A stretch of 10,069 nucleotides of DNA, taken from assembly GCA_040902925.1 (NCBI GenBank), contig JBBDWJ010000001.1, positions 1 through 10,069 of the forward strand, read 5' to 3'. The notes beneath the pieces are model-generated. The model had not been told where the DNA came from. It saw nothing but the letters and a program-made list of their open reading frames with translations, and ran no database searches. Positions 1-7,142 of the stretch are shown one piece after another. Position numbers and translations under genes: made by a program. Numbering within the stretch: position 1 is the stretch's first letter; each line of letters starts with the position of its first letter. Origin of the DNA: JBBDWJ01 sp040902925 (lineage in GTDB: Bacteria; Acidobacteriota; Terriglobia; Bryobacterales; UBA6623).

Positions 1-734
1 CGCGCGTCAAAGAGCAAGGCTGGACGGCCTGCAAAGCCGGTTTCGTCACCACCGACGGCGACGTCATCGAGCCGGTACGGTCGGTCACCGAAGGCATCGC
101 CAATCTCAAAGCCGTGCGGGAAGCCGTCGGCGAAGACTTCAAGATCTGCATCGACCTGCACGGCAAAGCCACGCCGACGATGGCCGTCTCGTTCTGCACG
201 CAGGCCGAGCAGTACCACCCGTATTTCGTCGAAGAAGCCACGCAGATTGAAGACCTCGACGAACTGGCTCATCTGCGTTCGAAGACGACGATCCCGCTAG
301 CCACCGGCGAGCGGCTGTTCACCAAGTACGGCTTTGAGGAAATCTGCCGCCGCCACTTGGTCGACTATCTGCAGCCCGACGTCGTCCACTGCGGCGGGAT
401 TCTCGAAATGAAAAAGATCGCCACGATCGCGGAAGCGCACCGCATCGAGCTCGCGCCGCACAATCCGCAGAGCGAAGTGAGCACCCTGGCGTCGCTGCAT
501 GTGGATTTCACCACGCCGAACTTCGCGATCCAGGAAATCACCGCGCCGCCGCAGGGTTTCTGGAGCGACATCTTCTACGGCGGCGCGGCACGTTTCCAAG
601 ACGGCTTCGCGCTGCCGCCCGATCGCCCCGGTCTCGGCGTCGACCTCGATGAGAAGCTCGCCGCAACCCGGCCTTATCAGCCGGTAACGCGCCAGCAGTT
701 GCGATTTCCCGACGAAGGCATCGCCGATCACTGA
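1..734 (+). CDS. Mandelate racemase/muconate lactonizing family dehydratase, galactonate dehydratase-like (5' partial)
   Basis: The frame is open from base 3 to the TGA at 732-734, giving 243 visible residues; the N-terminal capping domain and start lie outside the window. The visible part is the catalytic barrel of a mandelate-racemase-type enolase-superfamily enzyme. Metal and catalytic positions are recognisable: the IDLHG motif (Asp and His two residues apart, codons near 153-161), the acidic pair in FVEEA (near 231), the Glu of ATGERL (near 309) and the His of LAPHNPQS (near 459). The Asp-x-His arrangement and the late His fit sugar-acid dehydratases such as D-galactonate or D-gluconate dehydratase, which abstract the alpha proton and eliminate water to give a 2-keto-3-deoxy sugar acid. 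FVEEA is mildly unusual, since many relatives have EEP there. The exact substrate cannot be read from the sequence. The reading frame further upstream is unknown. A degraded DUF1080 fragment lies directly downstream. Confidence 0.88.
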   Translation, partial: RVKEQGWTACKAGFVTTDGDVIEPVRSVTEGIANLKAVREAVGEDFKICIDLHGKATPTMAVSFCTQAEQYHPYFVEEATQIEDLDELAHLRSKTTIPLATGERLFTKYGFEEICRRHLVDYLQPDVVHCGGILEMKKIATIAEAHRIELAPHNPQSEVSTLASLHVDFTTPNFAIQEITAPPQGFWSDIFYGGAARFQDGFALPPDRPGLGVDLDEKLAATRPYQPVTRQQLRFPDEGIADH

Positions 735-749
735 TCGCCCGGCCGGCTC

Positions 750-917
750 GCAACGTCGAGTCGCGCAAGGATCGCATCCGTGCGCTCATCAACGGCGTCG
801 TTGCGGCGGAGCACGCTGGAGACCCGGCGCGTCCGGCACGCGGGCCCATCGGGCTTGCAGTTGCACGATCAATCGAGCGTCGTGCAGTTTCGAAATATCT
901 GGGTTCGGGAACGCTGA
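750..917 (+). pseudogene. Frameshifted C-terminal remnant of a DUF1080 (3-keto-disaccharide hydrolase) gene
   Basis: Two frames join into one recognisable tail. The frame with codons at 752, 755 and so on reads KDRIRALINGVVAAEHAGD and continues to ARGPIGL at 836-856. One base later (skipping G857) the next frame reads QLHDQSSVVQFRNIWVRER and stops at TGA 915-917. Together this matches the usual end of DUF1080 domains: a GDRIR-x-x-ING strand, a spacer, then GxIGLQxH and a final xFRNIWxR strand. About 55 residues remain of a domain usually near 180-200, and no start or N-terminal half is present between base 735 and the fragment. DUF1080 proteins are common in Acidobacteriota, Planctomycetota and Verrucomicrobiota, usually as secreted or periplasmic carbohydrate enzymes. 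The remnant probably arose by deletion after the upstream dehydratase, followed by a one-base insertion. An assembly error could explain the frameshift but not the missing front half. Confidence 0.72.
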
Positions 918-930
918 TGGCGCGGCGGCC

Positions 931-1203
931 TTACTCTTCGATGGTTATCTTGAGGGCTCTCAGGAAAGCCTGATCCTGAGCGGTGAATGACACTTCGGTG
1001 GGCGTTCTGGTGCGGGGACGCGCAGGATCCTGCTCTTCGCCGGGCCGTTTATTGAAGCCGATCGTCGCCTCCAGAACGAGAAACACATCGTAACCCGAGC
1101 GCTTGATTTCGCCGATCACCTCCGCGATGTTTTCCGAGTCCGACAGCGACTCATTGATCGCGTTGCCAAGCTGCTGCATCAGTTCTTTGAGGTGATCGTC
1201 CAC
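931..1203 (-). CDS. Conserved-looking hypothetical protein, 90 aa
   Basis: This small gene starts at a GTG (complement of 1201-1203), with a GGGAG ribosome-binding sequence a few bases upstream on the minus strand, and stops at TAA (931-933). The protein is soluble and acidic at its N-terminus (MDDHLKELMQQL, predicted amphipathic helix at about 1-35). A central hydrophobic strand, GYDVFLVLEATIGF, lies near 37-50, then a charged Pro/Arg-rich loop (53-68) and a C-terminal helix ending in KITIEE. There is no signal peptide, membrane segment, Cys pair or catalytic motif. I recognise no characterised family. The ribosome-binding site, the balanced amino-acid composition and the absence of a better competing frame make it likely real. 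It converges on the DUF1080 remnant, with 13 bases between them, so it is not in an operon with the dehydratase. Confidence 0.65.
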   Translation of the reverse strand: MDDHLKELMQQLGNAINESLSDSENIAEVIGEIKRSGYDVFLVLEATIGFNKRPGEEQDPARPRTRTPTEVSFTAQDQAFLRALKITIEE

Positions 1204-1730
1204 GGCGGACTCCCGTTAGTAATATTCGACCGTCTACCAGGTGGATGCCAGCGGAAATGCGGGCGTTACGTAACATCGCTGACCGACCCACGCGTCAGCA
1301 GCCAGCGTTTCGAGGCGTTCTAGTCCAAAGCATAGCACGCCATTTCAGGGCGATTGTTGCCTTACTCTGGGTTGGTAGTACTATCGGTGGATTCGCGCCG
1401 AACCCATAGCGAGGGAGTGCGCCAAAAGCGGACTGCTAGGTGCTTCCCCTTGTCTTGTTCTAACCCGCTCTACCTACAGCCGTCGCGGCAAGAGGCGAGA
1501 CAAACTTGTGCCGTGAGGGCGCGCGCCACAGTGCGCGAGGCGTCGGATCGCCAGCGGCGATAGCCGCTTCCTCCACAACCAGCGCGGTGCGCATGTCACG
1601 CCAGTGCAACAAAGCCGGCGTGCGGCAATGGCCCTCGGCGGGACACAGAAAGGGCCCTTCGCCTCGGTGGTGCGCGAAAAAGGGTGGGACGGCGTTTCAG
1701 CGCTTCCCAAAGTTAGGTTAGGATGAGGCT
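1204..1730. other. Long intergenic stretch with no convincing gene
   Basis: This 527-base stretch separates the divergent genes at 1203 (minus) and 1731 (plus), so it should carry promoters for both, but I see no clear -35/-10 pair. Several overlapping short frames exist with no ribosome-binding site. I found no tRNA-like cloverleaf, transposase motif or CRISPR-type repeat. The part from about 1460 to 1696 has the most protein-like reading, on the minus strand (see findings), but its only ATG lies mid-frame. The stretch may hold decayed coding sequence or an unrecognised RNA. Confidence 0.5.
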
Positions 1731-2033
1731 ATGGACGACGGCGTCTTCGAAATCGAATGCCCCTGTTGCGGGGCCACCTTGGAGATCGACGCGGAAACGG
1801 GTCATCTCCTGGCGCATCGCAAACCGCCGCCTGCCTCGACTCCAGCCGACTTGAGCGAAGCGGTCAAGCGGCTGCGCTCGCAGGAAAGCACGCGCGACGA
1901 GCGCTTCCGCAAGCAGGTCGAGGCCGAGCGTACTCACACGCAGGCGCTCGACAAGAGATTTGACGGATTGTTGAAGAAGGCGCGTACCGAAGGACCGGCG
2001 CCGCGCGTGCTTCGCGACATCGACCTCGACTAA
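1731..2033 (+). CDS. Small hypothetical protein with a single CPCCG zinc-knuckle motif, 100 aa
   Basis: The ATG at 1731 is preceded by AGGATGAGG at ribosome-binding distance; the stop is TAA at 2031-2033. The N-terminus, EIECPCCGATLEIDAETG, forms one zinc-ribbon half: Cys10, Cys12 and Cys13 in CPCCG, followed by a beta-hairpin-like TLEID segment. There is no second CxxC, so zinc binding would need a dimer, or the motif is structural or vestigial. Residues about 31-41 are a Pro-rich linker. Residues about 42-85 are highly charged and predicted helical or coiled coil (LSEAVKRLRSQESTRDERFRKQVEAERTHTQALDKRF), and the tail is acidic (RDIDLD). It is cytoplasmic, with no signal or membrane segment. 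Function is unknown; the layout of a knuckle plus a helical rod suggests a small adaptor or nucleic-acid-associated protein, which is an inference. The next gene starts 189 bases downstream, so co-transcription is uncertain. Confidence 0.72.
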   Translation: MDDGVFEIECPCCGATLEIDAETGHLLAHRKPPPASTPADLSEAVKRLRSQESTRDERFRKQVEAERTHTQALDKRFDGLLKKARTEGPAPRVLRDIDLD

Positions 2034-2222
2034 CCCACGGCTGCCCCCCAGTCCTCGCGCCGGCGCGCGGCCGTTTACCTCTCAGCGCACTGCTCCATGA
2101 TTCCCTTCCGGCGTCGCGTCTCCTTGCGCCAAGAGTTTTCACCACGGCGTACTCAGTTTGGAAACCAAATTGCTCCCTTGGGATACAAAGCCAAGAGGCT
2201 CGATCCCCAACGGGAGGCGATT

Positions 2223-2510
2223 ATGACGCACGTTGACCTTGTACCGTATTTAGTGGCCTGGGTGGCCGTCACGCTGGCCATGCTCATTCTGGCCGCTTAC
2301 CGCAAGCATTTGGATCGTATCGAAGATACGGACCTTCATCTCGGCACCATGACCACCGAGCAGGCGCAATCGCAGATTGCGTTCACGCAGCGCGTTCATC
2401 GGGTTGAGATCCTGGGCAAATCCGTTACGATTGCCCTGGTTTTTCTGTCGATAGCGGTTTTCGGGCTGTGGGTCTACAACCAGTGGATGCTGATGTACAA
2501 GCCCATTTGA
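2223..2510 (+). CDS. Small two-helix inner-membrane protein, hypothetical, 95 aa
   Basis: I chose the ATG at 2223 because GGGAGG lies a few bases upstream and a membrane helix begins at once. The frame runs back to 2097 but that extension has no ribosome-binding site and a composition unlike a protein's. The protein has two transmembrane helices, at about residues 6-25 (LVPYLVAWVAVTLAMLILAA) and 67-87 (VTIALVFLSIAVFGLWVYN). They are separated by a charged soluble loop of about 40 residues (YRKHLDRIEDTDLHL, then a Gln/Arg-rich helix). The positive residues after helix 1 suggest the loop is cytoplasmic, with both termini outside. There is no recognised domain. Such proteins are often small partners of larger membrane complexes, but nothing nearby identifies a partner. 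The gene converges on the aldolase gene, with 163 bases between. Confidence 0.75.
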   Translation: MTHVDLVPYLVAWVAVTLAMLILAAYRKHLDRIEDTDLHLGTMTTEQAQSQIAFTQRVHRVEILGKSVTIALVFLSIAVFGLWVYNQWMLMYKPI

Positions 2511-2673
2511 GCACGGGTGATAGGCGGCTCAGGCCCGCTCCCGGCCGGAAGCGTGAAGGCCCATCCCAGGGAGTTCGCTTGTGGAGATGAAAAGACCCTG
2601 CTCGCAACCGGACCCGGGTTGAGGCTGGCCTGAGCTGGGGCAAATCGCCCATCCGAGCGCATCGCGCCGAAGT

Positions 2674-3474
2674 TTACATGTAGCCCGACTTCGTCGCCAC
2701 TTCCTCGCCCACTGCCAATTCCTGCCGCGCGGCCTTCCAGCCGTTGAGCAAAACGGAAACGTCCGCGGAGAACACCAGAAAACGCGCGCCATGGTCGCGG
2801 GCGCGTTGAAGAAGTTTCACGCTGCCCATGTGGACTCCGGGCGCAACGCCGTTTCTGCCGCAGGCGTCGACCATGCGGTCAAAGGCTTCCCAGAACAGCG
2901 GGTTCTCGAAATCCCCGGGAATGCCAAGCGACACCGACAGATCGAACGGTCCCACCATGATCGCGTCCACGCCCGGCACGGCCGTAATGTCATTGATCGC
3001 CTCGACGCATTCACGGCTTTCCATCTGCAGCACGACCATCGTTTCGCGATCGGCCGATTCCATTTCCGGCTTGGCGCCCTGAAAATCAAAATCGTTGATG
3101 ATGCTGCGCAAGCCATAGCCGCGCTCGCCGGCGGGAGGAAATTTCATCGCCGAGACCACCGACTTGGCCTGCTCAACCGAATGGATGCGCGGCGCGATGA
3201 TGCCCATGGCGCCGACATCGAGCGCCCGCGCGATCAGGAAATACTCCGACTGCGTGACCCGCACCAGTGGTATCACGTCGGCCGCCCGCGCCACCCGCAC
3301 CAGCGTCTGGATCTCGCGGTAGTCAGTCGGCGAGTGTTCCGTGTCCACGAAAGCGAAGTCCATGCGCGCGGCTTTGAGAATCGTGATGACCTCGGCTCCA
3401 ACATAGTCGGTAAGGCACGTGCCCACGACCGTGCCTCCGTCGTGAAGCTTGGCTTTGATGGTGTTTTTTTGCAT
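2674..3474 (-). CDS. HpcH/HpaI-family class II aldolase
   Basis: This is a 266-residue protein from the ATG at 3472-3474, which has AAGGA just before it and gives the normal family length. A GTG at 3537 would add 21 residues with no counterpart in the family. It matches metal-dependent HpcH/HpaI aldolases, TIM barrels that reversibly cleave 2-keto-4-hydroxy acids to pyruvate or a related keto acid plus an aldehyde. Visible sites are FVDTEHSPTD (residues 42-51, with the catalytic His47), LVRV (Arg72, substrate carboxylate), LQMES (Glu152) and GPFDLSVSLG (Asp178), the last two being the expected divalent-metal ligands. GYGLRS at 119-124 is also typical. Substrate could be a 2-keto-3-deoxy sugar acid or a hydroxy-heptenedioate; it cannot be decided here. 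The gene lies 126 bases downstream of the hybrid kinase on the same strand, with a hairpin between, so co-transcription is possible but not assured. Confidence 0.9.
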   Translation of the reverse strand: MQKNTIKAKLHDGGTVVGTCLTDYVGAEVITILKAARMDFAFVDTEHSPTDYREIQTLVRVARAADVIPLVRVTQSEYFLIARALDVGAMGIIAPRIHSVEQAKSVVSAMKFPPAGERGYGLRSIINDFDFQGAKPEMESADRETMVVLQMESRECVEAINDITAVPGVDAIMVGPFDLSVSLGIPGDFENPLFWEAFDRMVDACGRNGVAPGVHMGSVKLLQRARDHGARFLVFSADVSVLLNGWKAARQELAVGEEVATKSGYM

Positions 3475-3556
3475 TCCTTGACCTGTTGTTCCGGCCGCCG
3501 CGATGCCGGCGGACGGGAGAACTTCAAGTTTTACCACACTGGGCGCCGGCCCGCGT

Positions 3557-3587
3557 TTTGCCGCGTCTTTGCGAAAGGCTCGGCAAA
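3557..3587 (-). terminator. Hairpin just downstream of the hybrid kinase stop codon
   Basis: TTTGCCG (3557-3563) pairs with CGGCAAA (3581-3587). An inner stem CTTT (3567-3570) with AAAG (3574-3577) closes a 3-base loop, with 3x3 mismatches between the two stems. It lies 13 bases after the kinase stop. On the minus strand the 3' side is followed by GC-rich sequence rather than a run of U, so it may be an attenuator or processing stem between the kinase and the aldolase rather than a strong intrinsic terminator. Confidence 0.35.
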
Positions 3588-3600
3588 TGGGGAATGGAGT

Positions 3601-6600
3601 TCAGCGCGCCGCGTCGCCGGCCTCGACCTTCTCGGAGATCAGCTCCATCGTCGACAGGCCCCAGCGCCGCAGCATCTGGCTCAAGGCCCGCGGGTTGATC
3701 GGCTTGCTGAGGTAGTCGTCCATGCCGGCTTCGAGGCATTTTTCGCGCGACCCCTGTACGGCGTGTGCGGTCAGCGCGATGATCGGTAGGCGGTCCGGCC
3801 CGCTTTCGCGGCGGCGAATCTCCGTCGCCGCCTGGTAGCCATCCATCTCGGGCATCTGGCAGTCCATCAAAATCAGGTCGAAGGAAACGCTCTCCAACGC
3901 CGCCACGGCTTCGCGGCCGTTGACCGCTACCTCAGCCTCACAACCAAGCCGCTGTAGCATTCGAACCGCGACCTTCTGGTTAACCACGTTGTCCTCGGCG
4001 ACAAGCACTCGCGGGCGACGACCCGGGTGGGAGTTGCCGCCGCCTTGGCGCGGCGCGGTGGCAGTCCCCGGCTGCGCCGCGGGCAGCGCCGGCGCCTCTT
4101 TCGGGGGCACGTTCCCCGGGGTGCTTGAAAAATCCTGCGCCTGCCGCACTCCCAGTTTGGCGGTAAAACTAAATACGGATCCCTCCCCCGGCGCCGATTG
4201 ACACTCGATCTCACCACCCATGCGTTCGACGAGCTGCTTACAAATAGCCAGCCCCAGTCCGGTGCCGCCGTGACGGCGGCTGGTGCTTCCGTCGGCTTGC
4301 ACAAAAGGTTGGAAAAGTTTCTTGCGGATTTCCGGGGGGATGCCGATTCCCGTGTCGCGAACCGAAAAGTTCAACTCGATTTGATCCGGCGTTGCGCCCT
4401 TGAGAGTCAAGCTGACTTCGACCGTTCCATGGTCGGTGAATTTGACGGCATTGCCGATCAAGTTCAAAAGCACCTGCCGCAGCCGGCCGGCGTCGCCGCG
4501 AGCCCACCTGGGAACATCCGGCCCGATCGAGCTCTTCAACTCAACCCCTTTGCCCGCGGCCGGTTGGCCCATCAGTTGGACGACGGAGCGAACCGTCTCG
4601 GTCAGGTTGAAGTCAACGGTCTCGAACTCGAGTTTGCCGGCTTCGATCTTTGAAAAATCCAGAATGTCGTTGAGGATCACCAAAAGCGCCTCGGCGCTGC
4701 TGCGAATCGTCAGAGCGTAGTCCCGCTGTTCGTCATCCAAAGCCGTGTCGAGCATCAAATGGGTCATGCCCAGCACGCCGCTCATCGGCGTACGAATCTC
4801 GTGGCTCATGTTTGTAAGAAACTGCGTCTTCAGGTGGGCCGACTCCAATGCGGCGTCTCGCGCGACGGCAAGCTCCGAGGCTTGCCTGGCCAGCATTTCG
4901 GCCTGCCGCTCGGTGGTTTGCTTGGCGTGTTCCAGCTCGACAACATGGCGCCGCGTCGCTTTCTCCACCTCGCGTTTTTCGGTGACATCCGCGCCGCAGG
5001 CAATCACGTATTTTGGCGCTCCTTCGGTGTCGAGCAAGGTCGTGTGCGCCCACGAGATCAGCCGCCGTTGTCCATGCTTACCCGTCCAATGGTGTTCGTG
5101 GTGAATGGGGTAGACTCCCGAGCCCAATTGTCCGACGATCCGCCGCGCCCCGGCGCGCTCCTCCGGCGGCACCAGCAGATTCACGAGCTCCTTTTCTTTC
5201 ACTTCGTCGAAGCTGTACCCGGTCGTCTCTTCGCAGGTGTGGTTGTAGGCTACGATGCGCCCCTTCAGGTCCGCCACGACCACGAGCGCCGGAACGAGAT
5301 TCAACACCGCCGCCGAAAAATCCCGCTCCGCGCGCAGCTCTTGGGCCGCCCGCACACGTTCGGTTACGTCGACGACGATCGCGATGTAGCCGCGGCGCTC
5401 CCCCGCCTCGGTCCGGCAGACCGACAATTCCAACGGGAAAGCCTGCCCGTCGGCGCGGCGGCCGGTTTCGCTGCGGAACCCCAAAAACCCGTCGTAGCCC
5501 CTGGCCCGCAGTCCTGAAGGCTCCTCCAGCAATTGTTCGAAGTTGCACCCCGCCAGTTCGTGCGCGCGGTAGCCGAACATCCGCTCCGCCGCTGAGTTGA
5601 CCGTCTCCAACACTCCGCCGCCCGCGAACGTCAGAATGCCCACCGGTGCGTTCTCGACAATCGCTCGCGAATAGGCCTCGTTGTGCCGCAGCCGCTCGGT
5701 CATCAGCTTCGCCGTCGCCAGCGCCCTCATCCGTGAAGAAGCCAGCGTGTCGGTTACCACGAACAAAAAAAGGCTGCTGATCAAACCGGCAAGAAAGACC
5801 AGCGCCGGCACCTGTTGCTCGGAGCCCGCGAACTGCGGCGTGGCCTCGACAGCCAGCGTCCAGACCCGGCCTGCCACCTTCAGCGGCATTGCCACGGCGA
5901 ACGGGGAAGACCCGTCGGCGGCGGCCGCGCTCTGGCTCGGGTCGCTGTCGTAAACACGGTGCGAAGCCTGGCGGTCCTCCGCCGCGAAAACTTCCACGTC
6001 GAGATCGCGAGCCAACGCCGCAGGCAACGCCCCCAGCAGCACGCCGGGCTCGAACCAAGCCACCAGCCAGCCCTTCCCTAGACGGCGGCGTTCCGCGGCC
6101 GAAGCCGGAGCCTCAAACTCCGGATAGACCGGCATGAACAACGCCGGTAGACTAGCGGCGCTGGATTTCCCGGGCGGTTGATATGTGGAAACCGTCGTCC
6201 GACTGCTGTCCCGCGCCTTCCCGGCGGCTTCGCGATACTCTGGAACTACGCCGAGGTCGCGGCCAAACGGAGGCAACGGCCCAGGCGCCACCAATTGAAC
6301 GATCAACGAGTCCGGTTCCCCATCCGCCGTTACCAACGTAGAGTCCTCAGCGGGATACTGGCGCGAGACAGCGTCCGGACGCGCCGCATAGGCCAATTGG
6401 GTCAGACCTGGACAAGCCTCCGCGATTTGGAGCGAACGGACGAAATGCTCCCATTCCTCCGCAGTCACATTCCGCGAAGCAACGACAAACCCGGTTCCGG
6501 CATACAACGCGATCTCGCATCTACGGGCTCGCTCTATCATCCATTGCTGGATGATTTCCAGTCGGACGTCGAACCGCCGCTGCACCGAATCCGCAGCCTC

Positions 6601-6777
6601 GATACGCAGCACCTGCCAAGCCGCCAACGTTGCCGCCAGCGTCACGGCGAGCACAATCCAGGCCGCGGCACGGCTCCCGCCCTTATCGGGCGGCCATAGT
6701 TTCTGAACCGCAACGCTGTTTCGCACAAAAGCTAGGGACGCAAAGCTCAGCAGTCGTGAAGTCAGTCCTGCGCGCAT
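3601..6777 (-). CDS. CHASE-PAS-PAS hybrid sensor histidine kinase/response regulator
   Basis: This membrane-anchored hybrid kinase is about 1058 residues from the ATG at 6777. An ATG at 6864 adds 29 basic residues and has no visible ribosome-binding site; the true start is uncertain. Order: transmembrane helix 1 (about 37-57), periplasmic CHASE ligand-binding domain (about 70-310, with GRDLGVVPEYREAAGKARDS typical of the family), transmembrane helix 2 (about 323-342), PAS1 (about 365-471), PAS2 plus PAC (about 483-598), coiled coil (about 599-650), HisKA with FLTNMSHEIRTPMSG (phospho-acceptor His659), HATPase_c with N-box NLIGNAVKF (Asn776) and RDTGIGI, then a Pro/Gly/Ala linker (about 877-921). 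The C-terminal receiver has VLVAEDN, Asp972 in LMDCQMPEMDG and Lys1025 in SKPIN. All catalytic residues are intact. The expected relay is ligand to His659 to Asp972, then an HPt protein encoded elsewhere. No HPt or output regulator lies in the window, so it is an orphan; the ligand is unknown. Confidence 0.93.
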   Translation of the reverse strand: MRAGLTSRLLSFASLAFVRNSVAVQKLWPPDKGGSRAAAWIVLAVTLAATLAAWQVLRIEAADSVQRRFDVRLEIIQQWMIERARRCEIALYAGTGFVVASRNVTAEEWEHFVRSLQIAEACPGLTQLAYAARPDAVSRQYPAEDSTLVTADGEPDSLIVQLVAPGPLPPFGRDLGVVPEYREAAGKARDSSRTTVSTYQPPGKSSAASLPALFMPVYPEFEAPASAAERRRLGKGWLVAWFEPGVLLGALPAALARDLDVEVFAAEDRQASHRVYDSDPSQSAAAADGSSPFAVAMPLKVAGRVWTLAVEATPQFAGSEQQVPALVFLAGLISSLFLFVVTDTLASSRMRALATAKLMTERLRHNEAYSRAIVENAPVGILTFAGGGVLETVNSAAERMFGYRAHELAGCNFEQLLEEPSGLRARGYDGFLGFRSETGRRADGQAFPLELSVCRTEAGERRGYIAIVVDVTERVRAAQELRAERDFSAAVLNLVPALVVVADLKGRIVAYNHTCEETTGYSFDEVKEKELVNLLVPPEERAGARRIVGQLGSGVYPIHHEHHWTGKHGQRRLISWAHTTLLDTEGAPKYVIACGADVTEKREVEKATRRHVVELEHAKQTTERQAEMLARQASELAVARDAALESAHLKTQFLTNMSHEIRTPMSGVLGMTHLMLDTALDDEQRDYALTIRSSAEALLVILNDILDFSKIEAGKLEFETVDFNLTETVRSVVQLMGQPAAGKGVELKSSIGPDVPRWARGDAGRLRQVLLNLIGNAVKFTDHGTVEVSLTLKGATPDQIELNFSVRDTGIGIPPEIRKKLFQPFVQADGSTSRRHGGTGLGLAICKQLVERMGGEIECQSAPGEGSVFSFTAKLGVRQAQDFSSTPGNVPPKEAPALPAAQPGTATAPRQGGGNSHPGRRPRVLVAEDNVVNQKVAVRMLQRLGCEAEVAVNGREAVAALESVSFDLILMDCQMPEMDGYQAATEIRRRESGPDRLPIIALTAHAVQGSREKCLEAGMDDYLSKPINPRALSQMLRRWGLSTMELISEKVEAGDAAR

Positions 6778-6898
6778 CTCGCTGAAGATGAGACGCCGGC
6801 GGGCGCGCGTGCGAGGATTTGCGCCGGAGTTACGAGCCTCCGGCCTGTCCCAGGTCGGTCGCATAAAGCCGGCAGATTTGAAGGAACCCGCTGGGGAG

Positions 6899-6926
6899 GC
6901 AAACTACCAACAAGCGGGGAGTTTGC
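6899..6926. repeat. 7-bp inverted repeat in the kinase 5' region
   Basis: GCAAACT (6899-6905) and AGTTTGC (6920-6926) are exact inverted copies separated by 14 bases. Each lies near a GGGGAG sequence (about 6893-6898 and 6916-6921), so part of the site also looks like an imperfect direct repeat. It sits about 120 bases upstream of the chosen kinase start. It could be an operator for a dimeric regulator or an RNA stem in the leader; no regulator is identified. Confidence 0.3.
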
Positions 6927-7126
6927 GCATCGACCGCTGGAACACACGCAGAAGACTCCGGGGACGCCTGAGGGTCCATCTCGCCTCCCACTCCTCTTCG
7001 GCCACAAGGCCAAAATCCTTAATGGCTTAGCTCAACATGCGGGCGCTGAAAAGCCCTTCTCGCCAAGCAACAAAGTGTTACCTATCTGTCCCGGTTATAC
7101 CCGCTCGTTGACCCAGGCCGCTCGGG

Positions 7127-7132
7127 TACAAT
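7127..7132 (+). promoter_or_regulatory. Candidate -10 element close to the rpiB start
   Basis: TACAAT matches the sigma-70 -10 consensus at 5 of 6 positions and lies 10 bases before the ATG at 7143. A TTGACC at 7108-7113 looks like a -35, but the spacer is only 13 bases instead of 16-18, so the pairing is doubtful. If TACAAT is used, transcription would begin at about 7139-7140 and the message would be almost leaderless. That would fit the lack of a clear Shine-Dalgarno sequence before rpiB. Confidence 0.3.
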
Positions 7133-7142
7133 GGGTTTCCTT

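Larger units (their letters stand above)
6778..7142. other. Divergent intergenic region between the hybrid kinase and rpiB
   Basis: These 365 bases should carry the promoters for both flanking genes. What I can see is a 7-bp inverted repeat at 6899-6926, a TACAAT hexamer at 7127-7132 near rpiB, and a GGCC-ACAA-GGCC mini-hairpin near 7003. No open frame with a ribosome-binding site and no known riboswitch or RNA gene was recognised. Part of the left end (6778-6864) could be coding if the kinase starts at the upstream ATG. Confidence 0.5.

Noticed and set aside
1370..1410. tRNA-like T-arm impression around GGATTCGCGCCGAACCC
   Set aside because: No acceptor stem, D-arm or anticodon arm can be placed around it at normal spacing.
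1354..1563. Plus-strand frame of 69 codons in the long intergenic stretch
   Set aside because: It has no ribosome-binding site, Arg/Ser-rich low-information composition and no motif, and it overlaps other equally open frames.
2097..2222. N-terminal extension of the small membrane protein
   Set aside because: The extension has no ribosome-binding site and a basic, non-protein-like composition, whereas the ATG at 2223 has GGGAGG directly upstream.
2791..3789. Open plus-strand frame of 332 codons across the aldolase gene
   Set aside because: It is antisense to a clear HpcH/HpaI aldolase, rich in His and Arg as mirror frames of GC-rich genes are, and has no recognisable domain.
5078..6058. Minus-strand frame of 326 codons inside the hybrid kinase
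   Set aside because: It is a shifted frame of the kinase gene with Gly/Arg-rich composition; the kinase frame contains intact CHASE and PAS domains over the same bases.
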